Shown here one piece after another: positions 17,886 to 27,052 of a DNA stretch of 38,671 nucleotides (positions within the stretch are counted from its first letter, which is position 1; the number at the start of each line of letters is the position of its first letter). The notes under the pieces were generated by a model that was not told where the DNA came from, made no database searches, and saw only the letters and a program-made list of their open reading frames with translations. Source of the DNA: an uncultured Bacteroidales bacterium (lineage in GTDB: Bacteria; Bacteroidota; Bacteroidia; Bacteroidales; Paludibacteraceae). Made by a program: the position numbers and the translations under genes. The stretch lies in assembly GCA_902766045.1 (NCBI GenBank), contig CACXCA010000073.1, positions 1 through 38,671 of the forward strand. Direction: 5' to 3'.

Positions 17886-19232
17886 ATGAAGAATATACTA
17901 ATTCATAAAGTTAAAATCATAAATGAAGGGAACTCTTTCAAAGGTTCCGTTTTGATTGAAAAAGACAAAATCTCAAAGATCTTCAAAGATGATGTTCCAG
18001 AAAATATCTTGAAAAGTGCTGAAATCATCGATGGGGAAGATAAATGGTTATTACCAGGAGTGATTGACACTCATGTACATTTCCGTGAACCAGGGTTAAC
18101 ACAGAAAGGTGATTTTGAAAGTGAATCACGTGCCGCCGTTGCAGGAGGTGTAACCTCTATCATGGATATGCCAAACACCAACCCTCAAACCACTACGATG
18201 AAAGAAATAGACAACAAGATAGCTCTTGCTGAGAAAAAATGTCTAACAAACTTTTCTTTCTATCTAGGAGCAACCAACGACAACATCGAAGAGGTTATCA
18301 ATGTAGATAAAAATAAGGTATGTGGTATCAAAGTATTTGTTGGTGCATCAACAGGAAACATGAGAGTAGATAATCCAGCCATCCTAGAAAGAATCTTCAA
18401 GGAATCACCTATCCTCGTTGCTACACACAACGAAGATGAGGCCATGATTCAAGAGAATCTTGCAAAGGTAAAAGCAGAATTAGGCGACCAACCAATTCCT
18501 ATTTCATACCACGAAATCATCCGAAACTCTGATGCGTGCTACAAATCCACCTCGAGAGTTATTGATTTAGCTAAAAAATATGGAACGAAACTACATGTGT
18601 TGCATCTGACAACTGCAAAGGAGATGGCTTTGTTCAACAACAAACCATTAGCCGAGAAAAATATTACAGCAGAGACATGCGTAGGATATCTATGGTTCGA
18701 TGATCGTGATTACGAACGCCTAGGAGCTAAGATTAAATGTAATCCATCAATCAAGAAAGAGAAAAGTAGAATAAACCTATTAAAAGCTGTTGAAGCCAAT
18801 ATCATTGACACCATTGCAACAGATCATGCTCCTCATCTATTAAGCGAGAAAGAGGGAGATTGCTTGCAAGCCGTTTCAGGATTCCCATCAATTCAACACT
18901 CTCTACAGATGATGTTAGAGTTAGCAAAGAAAGGTAACTTTACAAGAGAACAAGTAGTTGAAAAGATGTGCCATAATCCAGCTAAACTTTTCAATATCGA
19001 GAAAAGAGGATTTATTCGAAAAGGATTCTACGCTGACCTAGTATTAGTTGAGCCTAATAATCCAACAAAAGTTACCAAGGAATCTCTCCAATACAAATGC
19101 GGTTGGTCTCCAATGGAAGGTGAAACTCTCAATTATAAGATATGTAAGACCTTCGTGAATGGAGAAATTGTATATGATGAAGGGAAATTTAACACCGAGA
19201 ACAAAGGGAAACTACTCACCTTCACTCGTTAA
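17886..19232 (+). CDS. pyrC: dihydroorotase
   Basis: 448-residue amidohydrolase that cyclises carbamoyl aspartate to dihydroorotate in pyrimidine synthesis. Metal and active-site positions are visible: HVHFREPG (H63, H65), K149 in CGIKVFVG, H181 in VATHNED, H240 in LHVLHLT, and ATDHAPH (D313). The last part holds the usual NPAKLFNIEKRG and DLVLVEPN motifs that close the composite beta domain. Follows the glycosyltransferase by 30 bases and is followed by a strong terminator. Confidence 0.94.
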   Translation: MKNILIHKVKIINEGNSFKGSVLIEKDKISKIFKDDVPENILKSAEIIDGEDKWLLPGVIDTHVHFREPGLTQKGDFESESRAAVAGGVTSIMDMPNTNPQTTTMKEIDNKIALAEKKCLTNFSFYLGATNDNIEEVINVDKNKVCGIKVFVGASTGNMRVDNPAILERIFKESPILVATHNEDEAMIQENLAKVKAELGDQPIPISYHEIIRNSDACYKSTSRVIDLAKKYGTKLHVLHLTTAKEMALFNNKPLAEKNITAETCVGYLWFDDRDYERLGAKIKCNPSIKKEKSRINLLKAVEANIIDTIATDHAPHLLSEKEGDCLQAVSGFPSIQHSLQMMLELAKKGNFTREQVVEKMCHNPAKLFNIEKRGFIRKGFYADLVLVEPNNPTKVTKESLQYKCGWSPMEGETLNYKICKTFVNGEIVYDEGKFNTENKGKLLTFTR

Positions 19233-19247
19233 TAAATGTTAAACATA

Positions 19248-19277
19248 AAGGGGATTTCAAAAGAAATCCCCTTTTTT
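19248..19277 (+). terminator. rho-independent terminator after pyrC
   Basis: Perfect 11-bp stem AAGGGGATTTC / GAAATCCCCTT with an AAAA loop, then a T run. Lies 15 bases after the pyrC stop. Confidence 0.85.
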
Positions 19278-19280
19278 CGT

Positions 19281-19312
19281 AATTTTGTCGAGAAAAATAG
19301 CAATTTTGTCGA
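19281..19312 (+). repeat. two direct copies of AATTTTGTCGA upstream of the TolC-type gene
   Basis: Identical 11-mers at 19281-19291 and 19302-19312, 21 bases apart start to start, which is two helical turns. They sit immediately upstream of the -33 element, where an activator would bind. No regulator can be assigned. Confidence 0.45.
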
Positions 19313-19317
19313 TTCGA

Positions 19318-19350
19318 TTTGCTTCATTTACAAGAATCTATATAAATTTG
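19318..19350 (+). promoter_or_regulatory. promoter for the TolC-type gene
   Basis: TTTG at 19318-19321, a 21-base spacer, TAAATTTG at 19343-19350. The ATG follows 23 bases later. Confidence 0.6.
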
Positions 19351-19373
19351 CATAGTGAAATAACTGAGATACG

Positions 19374-20666
19374 ATGGACACCAAATTAACATTTCTCCTA
19401 TTTCTGATATCTCCGCTATTATTATCTGCACAAGATAATTTATGGAGTTTAGAGAAATGTCTAGACTACGCACTAGAGCACAGTATAGAGATGCAGAAAG
19501 GTCGTATTTCAATTGAAGAAAGTGATGTCAACATCAAGCAAGCCAAGGCGCAATGGCAGCCAAGTCTTTCTTTCAACACATCGCATTCAATCAATAACAA
19601 CCCATACGAGGGATTGACATCTTACAATGGGAACTATGGTTTGAGTGCAGGATGGACCGTTTTCAACGGATTCAAAAGAAAATATTCCATCCAACAGCAA
19701 AAGTTGCAAGGTGAGATTGAAACAGGCAATGTTGCATTAACAAAAGAAGAGATAAAAATAGCGGTACTAACCGATTATATACAAGTATTGTATGCCATAG
19801 AGAATTTAAGAACAAAACAAAGCTCTATGGAAGTGGCTGAAGCCGATTATAATAGGAACAAACAGCTTTTCGAAGCTGGAGCAATATCCAAAAGCGACTT
19901 CTCCCAGATAGAAGCACAATACATGAATGAAAAATATCAGTTAGTAGTGGCTGAAAATGATTTGATTGAGTCGAAGCTGAATTTAAAGCTGCTTCTTAGG
20001 TTGGATTCAAACACTGAGTTTGATATAATTTCCCCCTCCATTAGTGAAGAGGAAATTTTAAAAGCCATCCCTAGCAAAGAGGACATTTATCAGAACACAT
20101 TAAACACACGACCAGAAGTCCAGAATGCAATGTTGAACGAAAAAATGTCCGAATTAAAAATAAAGTCAGCTAAATCAGGCTACTATCCAAGCATCAGTCT
20201 GAATGCAGGGGTAAGTACCGGACATAATTCCAGAGCAGACGTCAATGCAGGTCAACAGATGAAACAAAATTTTGGCGAAAATATCGGATTATCTTTGAAT
20301 TATTCCATAATGGATAATCGCAGTCGTAAATCAGAGGTGGAAAGAGCAAAACTAGAACAAAAATCCACTCAACTACAGACTGAGAAAATAAAAGATGATC
20401 TGTACAAACAGATTGAAGCGGCATACAATGATGCCATCGCTGCACAAATGAACTACGTATCATCCGTCAGTAATGAAAAAGCAGCAGAAGCAAGCTTTAA
20501 TCTCACAAAAGAAAAGTTTGATTTGGGTATTCGAAACCCATATGAGATGCTCAATGAGAAAAATGCATTGATAAAAGCACTTCAACAAACTCTTCAGGCA
20601 AAATACACAGCCATTCTGAATATACAAATATTAAATATATATCAGGGGCTGCCCATTATAATATAG
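19374..20666 (+). CDS. TolC family outer-membrane efflux protein
   Basis: 430 residues starting with a signal peptide (hydrophobic LTFLLFLISPLLLSA, cleavage expected before QDN). The rest has the two related halves of the OEP family: LEKCLDYALEHSIEMQKGRI and QPSLSFNTS in the first, RPEVQNAML and YPSISLNAG in the second, each followed by a long amphipathic helix. Such proteins form trimeric barrels with a periplasmic tunnel. No membrane-fusion protein or pump gene is adjacent, so the partner is encoded elsewhere. It has its own promoter, preceded by a tandem 11-mer repeat. Confidence 0.9.
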   Translation: MDTKLTFLLFLISPLLLSAQDNLWSLEKCLDYALEHSIEMQKGRISIEESDVNIKQAKAQWQPSLSFNTSHSINNNPYEGLTSYNGNYGLSAGWTVFNGFKRKYSIQQQKLQGEIETGNVALTKEEIKIAVLTDYIQVLYAIENLRTKQSSMEVAEADYNRNKQLFEAGAISKSDFSQIEAQYMNEKYQLVVAENDLIESKLNLKLLLRLDSNTEFDIISPSISEEEILKAIPSKEDIYQNTLNTRPEVQNAMLNEKMSELKIKSAKSGYYPSISLNAGVSTGHNSRADVNAGQQMKQNFGENIGLSLNYSIMDNRSRKSEVERAKLEQKSTQLQTEKIKDDLYKQIEAAYNDAIAAQMNYVSSVSNEKAAEASFNLTKEKFDLGIRNPYEMLNEKNALIKALQQTLQAKYTAILNIQILNIYQGLPIII

Positions 20667-20725
20667 AATTAGAAACTTTTTCATAATAGTGTTTGTTTTC
20701 ATTTTTTAGAACGCAAAAACGTTCG

Positions 20726-20759
20726 AGAAAGCACCAAGTTGGGAAACTAGGTGCTTTCT
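20726..20759 (+). terminator. hairpin after the TolC-type gene
   Basis: Perfect 10-bp stem AGAAAGCACC / GGTGCTTTCT with a 14-base loop, followed by AGTTTTATAT. It lies 60 bases after the stop; the T run is weak. A smaller hairpin GAACG/CGTTC (20709-20724) sits just before it. Confidence 0.5.
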
Positions 20760-20769
20760 AGTTTTATAT

Positions 20770-20796
20770 ACCCTCCTGTCTATTTAGAGGCAGGGT
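20770..20796. repeat. bulged inverted repeat in noncoding stretch
   Basis: ACCCTCCT (20770-20777) pairs with AGGCAGGGT (20788-20796) with one bulged C. Second of three inverted repeats in the 271-base gene-free stretch 20667-20937. Confidence 0.4.
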
Positions 20797-20863
20797 CTAT
20801 AAATTTATTTCTTGGATTTTTGATTTGCTTCAATTGCCTTTCCCCTGATACGTAATGTTTTTT

Positions 20864-20891
20864 GTAGAGACGCAATGCATTGCGTCTCTAC
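20864..20891. repeat. 28-bp perfect palindrome
   Basis: GTAGAGACGCAATG followed at once by its exact reverse complement. There is no spacer and no T run, so it does not look like a terminator. Similar GTAGAGACG palindromes are familiar to me as dispersed repeats in several bacterial phyla. It lies 47 bases beyond the stop of the response regulator gene. Confidence 0.75.
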
Positions 20892-20937
20892 CAGCCATCA
20901 AAAAAACGTCGAATTGATAATCCTATAAAACATTCCG

Positions 20938-21642
20938 TTAATTTAGCTTGTCTAAAAGTAAATCTTTATAATTCTTTCCAATGGATAATTTCAACCCCCC
21001 AATAGAAACCATATTCCCTTCCACCTCATCAATGTTAGACAACGAAACGATATATGATTTATGAATACGGACAAACTCATTGGCAGGAAGCTCCTCCTCC
21101 AGCTTCTTTAACGAATAATATGCCGTAATACGTTTCTTATCCTTCAAATGGAAAGTAACATACTCACTCTGTCCCTCAACGTACAATAAATTGGCATAAT
21201 CAATTCGATATAATTTATAATCTGCCTTAACCATAAAATAATCTTTCCCTTGTTTATCCGGTGTCAACGACTGTCGTTTTAGCTTGATCCGTTCCGTCAC
21301 CTTATTGATTGCCTGCACAAACCGAGGGAAAGAGATAGGCTTAAGCAAATAATCCACTGCCTCTAGTTCATAACTATCCAATGCATACTCTTTATAGGCC
21401 GTTGTAAATATAACCATAGGTTTCTCCTTCAAGGAACGAATAAAATCCAACCCAGATAACTCAGGCATCTGAATATCTGTCAAAATAAGATCCACCTGCT
21501 GCAAATCTTTAACAGACTGAATAGCATTCTCATAAACACCAACTAATTGCAACATGGACAATTTAGATACATACTCTGACAATAACTTCCTTGCAGGAAA
21601 CTCATCATCAATGATGACAACTTTTATTAAATCATTTTCCAT
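20938..21642 (-). CDS. LytTR family response regulator
   Basis: Two-domain regulator. The receiver domain has the acidic pair in VVIIDDE, the phosphoacceptor aspartate in LILTDIQMP, the FTTAYKEYA motif with the conserved Thr and Lys, and DYLLKPI. The C-terminal LytTR DNA-binding domain follows (DYFMVKADYKLYRI, LYVEGQSEYVTFHL, FVRIHKSYIVSL). I take the ATG at 21640-21642 (MENDLIKVVI), since receivers normally begin directly with the beta strand; an ATG three codons upstream (21649-21651) is equally possible. It overlaps the end of the sensor kinase gene by 11 or 20 bases, so the two are translated from one message. Target genes are unknown. Confidence 0.93.
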   Translation of the reverse strand: MENDLIKVVIIDDEFPARKLLSEYVSKLSMLQLVGVYENAIQSVKDLQQVDLILTDIQMPELSGLDFIRSLKEKPMVIFTTAYKEYALDSYELEAVDYLLKPISFPRFVQAINKVTERIKLKRQSLTPDKQGKDYFMVKADYKLYRIDYANLLYVEGQSEYVTFHLKDKKRITAYYSLKKLEEELPANEFVRIHKSYIVSLSNIDEVEGNMVSIGGLKLSIGKNYKDLLLDKLN

Positions 21643-22771
21643 ATAGCACATTATTTTTTATATCATTATCTAATTCAATACTCATATTCATTCGAAATGA
21701 TGCTCCCTTATCATCAATTACCAAAGAGTGACGATTAGGATACATCAAATCCAACCTTTTTTTCACATTCTCTATTCCAATACCATTGTTCTTCAATTCC
21801 TTATCCGAATATGACATTTTCTTCTTACTATTCTCTATTGAAAACAACAGTTTATTATTATCAGAAGAGAGCGAGATACGAATATACGCATCTTTATCCT
21901 GACCAATACCACTATACTTAAATGCATTTTCCACAAAGGGTTGGAAAAGCATCGGAGCAATCAAAATCGTATCCGATAAGATATCTTTTTCAAATACAAC
22001 ATTTATTTCTCCCTCATAACTGAATTTTTGAAATTCAATATAATTCTCCAGGTAGGAAACCTCACCCGATAACAGAATCCTAGACTCCTTTGATTCGTAT
22101 GTCACATACCTTAGCATCTCAGACAATGACAAGACACTATCGGCGGCATGCTGATCTCCTGTATATATCATGGAATATATATTATTCAAAGCATTAAATA
22201 AAAAATGAGGATTGATTTGAGAACGCAGGAAATTCAACTCCATCTTAACTTTATCCTGCATAAGCAGTGCCTGCTGCTCTTCCACCTCTGAAGTTCTCTT
22301 TCGATAATAGGTGATCAATGAAAGCAAAAAAGATCCAAAATATAGAATAACTGTTTTCCATAAGGAGGAGATATACAATCTGGAATTTTCACCGGACGTC
22401 TCACTATATTCTTGCTCCTCAAAAAAAGGTTTCGTCTCAGCTGGAAGCTGAATATCCAACAACGAACGCTCCCTTTCATCGACCAATGAAGACAAATACG
22501 AGGAAGTTAAAGAATCCTCCAAGTATGATGTTAACCATGAGACACCGCCTATAAAAAGAATAGACAATAAAAAGAAAACAAAAAATCGACTATTCTTATA
22601 TAAGTACGGAATAGAAAGAAATCGACAAGTATAAAAAACAATCATCATTCCGACTGTTAAAATAACAGACAACTCCATTGATAAGAATAAATCAACAGAT
22701 ATATTACTGATGGTTAGCATGACGAAAACGGCCAACCAGATGAAGATTTCTATACTATAATGTTTAAGCAT
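21632..22771 (-). CDS. LytS/YehU-type sensor histidine kinase
   Basis: About 379 residues. Four transmembrane segments occupy the N-terminal half, with an extracytoplasmic stretch of about 60 residues between the third and fourth. A short coiled coil (RKRTSEVEEQQALL) leads into the His_kinase domain: NFLRSQINPHFLFNALN with the phosphorylated histidine, then an HATPase core (PFVENAFKYSG, NNGIGIENVKKRL). Partner of the LytTR regulator whose gene overlaps its 3' end. The start is taken at the ATG 22769-22771 (MLKHYSIEIF); a GTG five codons upstream (22786) is possible. The signal is not predictable. Confidence 0.92.
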   Translation of the reverse strand: MLKHYSIEIFIWLAVFVMLTISNISVDLFLSMELSVILTVGMMIVFYTCRFLSIPYLYKNSRFFVFFLLSILFIGGVSWLTSYLEDSLTSSYLSSLVDERERSLLDIQLPAETKPFFEEQEYSETSGENSRLYISSLWKTVILYFGSFLLSLITYYRKRTSEVEEQQALLMQDKVKMELNFLRSQINPHFLFNALNNIYSMIYTGDQHAADSVLSLSEMLRYVTYESKESRILLSGEVSYLENYIEFQKFSYEGEINVVFEKDILSDTILIAPMLFQPFVENAFKYSGIGQDKDAYIRISLSSDNNKLLFSIENSKKKMSYSDKELKNNGIGIENVKKRLDLMYPNRHSLVIDDKGASFRMNMSIELDNDIKNNVLYGK

Positions 22772-22858
22772 GTCAATTTCAAGCACATCAAAATTAAGAA
22801 AAATTTATAAAAAAATAACTTTCAAATAGCAAATTAGTCCATATACAGAAAAAAATAG

Positions 22859-22866
22859 TAACTTTG
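22859..22866 (+). promoter_or_regulatory. -7 element for pheS
   Basis: TAACTTTG, 29 bases before the pheS ATG. The -33 region is a poor match. Confidence 0.5.
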
Positions 22867-22895
22867 CATATTCAAAAAGAATCATACATACAGAA

Positions 22896-23915
22896 ATGAA
22901 AGAGCGTATTAAACAACTTTTAGATGAGATAAAAGGATTACAAGCCATCAATAGGGATGACTTAGAGTCTCTAAGAATCAAATATTTAAGCAAGAAAGGT
23001 GAGATCACGTCGTTGTTCAATGACTTTAGAACGATTTCAAACGAGCAAAAGAAGGAAATCGGTCAGATGCTTAACGACTTAAAAAATACGGCTCAAGACA
23101 AAATCAACGAATTAAAATCTAATTTGGAGAGTAAAGTTTCTGAAGAGAACAAATTAGATTTGACACGTACGCCAGATCCTATCGAATTAGGATCAAGACA
23201 CCCTCTATCTATTGTAAAGACAGAAATTGCAGACATATTTGGAAGATTAGGTTTTGTTATTGCAGAAGGACCAGAGGTTGAAGATGATTGGCATGTATTT
23301 TCTGCGCTAAACTTCCCTCCAGAGCATCCTGCAAGAGATATGCAGGACACATTCTTCATCACGAGAGATCCAGACGTATTGCTACGTACACACACCTCTT
23401 CTGTACAAACAAGAATCATGACTACCCAAGAACCTCCTATCAGAGTGTTATGTCCAGGTAGAGTGTATAGAAACGAGGCTATTTCATATCGAGCACATTG
23501 TTTCTTCCATCAAGTTGAAGGATTATACATAGACAAGAATGTATCATTTGCTGATTTAAAGCAAGCATTGTTGTATTTTGCCAAAGAGATGTTTGGAGAA
23601 GGAACAAAAATAAGACTTCGTCCATCTTACTTCCCATTCACAGAACCTTCTGCAGAGATGGATATCTCATGTAATCTATGTGGAGGTAAAGGTTGTCCAT
23701 TCTGTAAAGGAACAGGTTGGGTGGAAATCTTAGGATGCGGTATGGTCGATCCCAATGTTTTGGAAAGCTGCGGTATAGACAGTAAAGTTTATTCAGGATA
23801 TGCTTTCGGTATGGGAATTGAACGTATCACCAACTTAAAATATCAAGTAAAGGATCTTCGTATGTTCTCAGAGAATGACGTACGATTCTTGAATCAATTT
23901 AAATCTGCATACTAA
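22896..23915 (+). CDS. pheS: phenylalanyl-tRNA synthetase alpha subunit
   Basis: 339 residues, catalytic subunit of the alpha2-beta2 enzyme. The N-terminal 90 residues form the tRNA-binding coiled coil. The class II core has the LLRTHTSSVQTR and FFHQVEGLYID segments, RPSYFPFTEPSAEMDI, and GYAFGMGIERI (motif 3). It carries the variant with a cysteine cluster (C259, C262, C267, C270 in CNLCGGKGCPFC) before GWVEILGCGMV; several phyla have this probable metal site, E. coli does not. pheT is not adjacent. Confidence 0.96.
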   Translation: MKERIKQLLDEIKGLQAINRDDLESLRIKYLSKKGEITSLFNDFRTISNEQKKEIGQMLNDLKNTAQDKINELKSNLESKVSEENKLDLTRTPDPIELGSRHPLSIVKTEIADIFGRLGFVIAEGPEVEDDWHVFSALNFPPEHPARDMQDTFFITRDPDVLLRTHTSSVQTRIMTTQEPPIRVLCPGRVYRNEAISYRAHCFFHQVEGLYIDKNVSFADLKQALLYFAKEMFGEGTKIRLRPSYFPFTEPSAEMDISCNLCGGKGCPFCKGTGWVEILGCGMVDPNVLESCGIDSKVYSGYAFGMGIERITNLKYQVKDLRMFSENDVRFLNQFKSAY

Positions 23916-23932
23916 CCATAAAAAACATATTT

Positions 23933-24307
23933 ATGTCAAAAGAAATTATCGGAAATGGGCACAACACGTTGGCTCTTGGAACAAAAATAACAGGCGATAT
24001 AGTTGCCAAGTCAGATTTTCGTTTGGATGGTACCATTGAAGGAACTATTGTATGCGAAGGAAAAATGGTCATTGGAGAAAAAGGTGTCATGATTGGTACC
24101 CTCACTTGTGCAAATGCTGAAATCGAAGGCACAGTGAAAGGTACAATGCACATATCTCAGACACTATCTCTTAAATCAACTGCCGTAGTGGAAGGTGATA
24201 TTGACACGAAAATACTTTCTATCGAGCCTCGTGCAATCTTCACAGGTTCTTGTGACATGAGTAATGCAGAATCAGCTCCTGCAAAGGATAAAGAGAAAGA
24301 GAAATAA
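23933..24307 (+). CDS. bactofilin (polymer-forming cytoskeletal protein)
   Basis: 124 residues. The central region is a run of short beta-helix turns (GTKITGDIVAKSDFRLDG, TIEGTIVCEGKMVIGE, AEIEGTVKGTMHIS) flanked by short polar tails, the standard bactofilin layout. These proteins assemble without nucleotides into filaments near the membrane and help shape cells or position enzymes. It starts 17 bases after pheS and is followed by a strong terminator, so it is probably the second gene of a pheS transcript. The C-terminus is Lys/Glu-rich (KDKEKEK). Confidence 0.92.
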   Translation: MSKEIIGNGHNTLALGTKITGDIVAKSDFRLDGTIEGTIVCEGKMVIGEKGVMIGTLTCANAEIEGTVKGTMHISQTLSLKSTAVVEGDIDTKILSIEPRAIFTGSCDMSNAESAPAKDKEKEK

Positions 24308-24328
24308 ACAAATACAACCATACAAGTT

Positions 24329-24363
24329 AAAAAGAGAAATCCATGCGATTTCTCTTTTTTTTG
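24329..24363 (+). terminator. terminator after the bactofilin gene
   Basis: 13-bp stem AAAAAGAGAAATC / GATTTCTCTTTTT with a 5-base loop, continuing into T's. Starts 21 bases after the stop. Confidence 0.85.
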
Positions 24364-24447
24364 TTTTATCATATTGCCGATCAACCAACGATCCATCGAT
24401 TCATCTATTTTTACCCGAATTATCACAAATTCCATCAATCTAAAAAA

Positions 24448-24477
24448 TTGCCATTTGATAAAAAGTTGCTATCTTTG
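24448..24477 (+). promoter_or_regulatory. promoter for thrA
   Basis: TTG at 24448-24450, a 19-base spacer, TATCTTTG at 24470-24477. The leader is only about 35 bases and has no room for a threonine attenuator. Confidence 0.6.
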
Positions 24478-24518
24478 CAAAATCAAAAAAATAGTTTTTA
24501 TATATTAATTTAAATAGC

Positions 24519-26942
24519 ATGAAAGTTTTAAAATTTGGTGGAGCATCCGTAGGCTCCATAAAGAACTTGCAGCAAGTTAAAAAAATCATTGAAGGCGTAA
24601 AAGAGCCAGTTGTAATCGTTATTTCAGCAGTAGAAAATGTCACAGACATGTTGGTTGAGACTACCACATTAGCTGCACAAGGAAATGCTTCATATACAGA
24701 AAAACTAAACACCATCATATCCACACATAATCAATTAATTGAAGGATGCTTGCCTGCCGCAAGCCGTGAAAAGGCAATCAGCGAGATTTCTTCTTTACAC
24801 GATGAACTACAGAATATCTTAAAAGGTGTTTATTTAATTAAAGACCTAACTTCTAAAACAGAAGATACGATCCTTTCGTATGGTGAACGTATTGCTTCAC
24901 TTTTTGTAAGCCAATTCATCGACGCGAAATACATCGACTCTCGCAATCTCATCAAGACAACCGATTCTCTCGGTCATGTAAATGTTGATTACGAGCTTAC
25001 TTACAAACTGATTAAGGAAGAGTTTGCTTCTTCTTCCAACACTCGTGTCGTTGTCCCAGGATTCATTGCGTCTGATGCCGACTCTGCAGATATAACCACC
25101 CTAGGTCGTGGCGGTTCAGACTATACAGCTGCTTTGATTGCAGCAGCACTTGGCGCATCAAAAATTGAAATATGGAAAACCTCTGATGGTTTCATGACAG
25201 CCGATCCATCGGTTACTCGTAAAGCCTACCAAATTGAACATCTCAGCTACTCCGAAGCAATGGAACTATGTAACTTTGGAGCAACTGTGATATTCCCTCC
25301 AACAATATATCCTGCATACGTGGCTAATATTCCTATCCAGATTATGAATATTAATCGTCCTGACTCATTGGGAACTCTTATCTCCAGCGATGTGAAGGAT
25401 GAAAAAACGATTAAAGGTATCTCTTCAATCGAGAACACATCCTTAGTCACTATCCAAGGTATGGGTATGATGAATGTTCATAACGTCAATGGACGTATAT
25501 TCATGAAACTGGATTATAACGGTATTCATACCTTCTTCGTATCGCAGGCTTCTTCTGGAAGTTCTATCTCAATCGGCGTACAAGCTAATGATGCAGAACA
25601 AGTGATGGATCTTCTAAGTGAAGAGTTTGAAGAGGAAATGAATATGGGTGCTATCAACTCTATCACATCAGAGAAAGATTTGGCTACCATTGCTATCGTA
25701 GGTGATAATATGAAACAAACGACTGGAACAGCAGGAAAATTATTTAATGCTCTCGGCCGTAATAACATCAATATCATTGCCTTGGCTCAGGGATCTGCTG
25801 AGACGAACATCTCATGCGTGGTTAAACGAGCAGATCTTCGAAAAGCGCTCAACTGCATTCACGAATCATTCTTCCTATCTGAATACCAACAACTAAACTT
25901 ATTTGTTGTGGGAACAGGAACGGTTGGCGGTAGCTTGTTAGAGCAACTTCACACACAAAAGGAGTTATTGATGAAACAAAACAACCTGATGGTGAAAGTT
26001 ATCGGTATTGCCGATGTAAGCAATTATATCCTAGATCGCGACGGCATTGACCTGACTCAATACAAGGAACTATTGAAAGATGGCAAGACATCAACACCAG
26101 AAATCATCAAACAAGCATTGATCGATTTGAATATTTATAACTGTGTGTTCGTTGACTGTACCGCAAGCGGTGCTATTGCAAACATCTACAAAGACCTGTT
26201 GTTACACAATATATCCGTTGTGGCAGCGAATAAGATAGCTGCATCAGGCGATTATGACACGTACATGGAGTTGAAAAACATCGCTCGCAAACGTGGCATC
26301 AAATACTTATATGAAACGAATGTAGGTGCAGGACTTCCAATCATCAACACTATAAATGATCTTATTTTCAGTGGTGATAGAATCGTTAAATTGGAAGCTG
26401 TTCTATCTGGAACATTGAACTTCATATTCAATACCATCAGCAAAGATATTCCATTAAGCAAAGCGATCAGAATGGCTATGGAAGCTCGTTTCGCCGAGCC
26501 AGACCCTCGTATCGACTTAAGTGGTAAAGACGTGATTCGTAAATTGGTTATCTTAGCCCGTGAATCAGGTATCCGTGTAGAACAAGACGATGTCGAGAAG
26601 AACCTATTTATTCCAACTGATTTCTTTGAAGGTTCATTGGATGATTTCTGGAAGAAAGTAGAAGCATACGATGCTACATTTGAAGAAAAACGAAAGGTAA
26701 TTGAAGCAGAAGGTAAACATTGGTGTTTCGTTGCCAAGTTAGAGAATGGTAAAACTAGCGTAGGTTTACAGGCAGTAGGTCCTACACACCCATTCTATGA
26801 TTTGAAGGGAAGTAATAACCTCATCATCATCAATACGGCTCGTTACCAAGATCCAATGATGATTCGTGGATACGGAGCAGGTGCAGCCGTTACAGCTGCC
26901 GGTGTATTCGCAGATATCATTAGTATTGCAAATATTAGATAA
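24519..26942 (+). CDS. thrA: bifunctional aspartokinase / homoserine dehydrogenase
   Basis: 807 residues, close to the 820 of E. coli ThrA. The N-terminal aspartokinase has KFGGASVGS at 5-13 and GRGGSDYTAALIAA; two ACT regulatory domains follow (SLVTIQGMGMM, TIAIVGDNM). The homoserine dehydrogenase half starts near residue 460 with the Rossmann motif VVGTGTVGGS, followed by FVDCTAS, NKIAAS and the catalytic region FAEPDPRIDLSGKDVIRK. It performs the first and third steps from aspartate to homoserine, feeding threonine and, through MetA and MetY in this window, methionine. It is probably feedback-inhibited through the ACT domains. thrB and thrC are not adjacent, unlike the classical thr operon. 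Confidence 0.96.
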   Translation: MKVLKFGGASVGSIKNLQQVKKIIEGVKEPVVIVISAVENVTDMLVETTTLAAQGNASYTEKLNTIISTHNQLIEGCLPAASREKAISEISSLHDELQNILKGVYLIKDLTSKTEDTILSYGERIASLFVSQFIDAKYIDSRNLIKTTDSLGHVNVDYELTYKLIKEEFASSSNTRVVVPGFIASDADSADITTLGRGGSDYTAALIAAALGASKIEIWKTSDGFMTADPSVTRKAYQIEHLSYSEAMELCNFGATVIFPPTIYPAYVANIPIQIMNINRPDSLGTLISSDVKDEKTIKGISSIENTSLVTIQGMGMMNVHNVNGRIFMKLDYNGIHTFFVSQASSGSSISIGVQANDAEQVMDLLSEEFEEEMNMGAINSITSEKDLATIAIVGDNMKQTTGTAGKLFNALGRNNINIIALAQGSAETNISCVVKRADLRKALNCIHESFFLSEYQQLNLFVVGTGTVGGSLLEQLHTQKELLMKQNNLMVKVIGIADVSNYILDRDGIDLTQYKELLKDGKTSTPEIIKQALIDLNIYNCVFVDCTASGAIANIYKDLLLHNISVVAANKIAASGDYDTYMELKNIARKRGIKYLYETNVGAGLPIINTINDLIFSGDRIVKLEAVLSGTLNFIFNTISKDIPLSKAIRMAMEARFAEPDPRIDLSGKDVIRKLVILARESGIRVEQDDVEKNLFIPTDFFEGSLDDFWKKVEAYDATFEEKRKVIEAEGKHWCFVAKLENGKTSVGLQAVGPTHPFYDLKGSNNLIIINTARYQDPMMIRGYGAGAAVTAAGVFADIISIANIR

Positions 26943-26968
26943 TCATAGATTAAAACATATCTATATTA

Positions 26969-27005
26969 AAATGGGTTGTCATTATGGCAACCCATTTATT
27001 TTTTG
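26969..27005 (+). terminator. terminator after thrA
   Basis: 10-bp stem AAATGGGTTG / CAACCCATTT with a 9-base loop, followed by ATTTTTTTG. Begins 27 bases after the stop. Confidence 0.85.
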
Positions 27006-27052
27006 TGCCATTATCAACAATATATTGAAAATCAAACAATAACAGACCAAAA

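Noticed and set aside
24478-24518. Threonine attenuator or riboswitch before thrA
   Set aside because: The leader after the promoter is only about 35 bases, with no hairpin pair and no leader peptide.
26252-26737. 161-residue minus-strand open frame opposite thrA
   Set aside because: Antisense shadow with a Ser/Arg-rich low-complexity translation, inside the homoserine dehydrogenase half.
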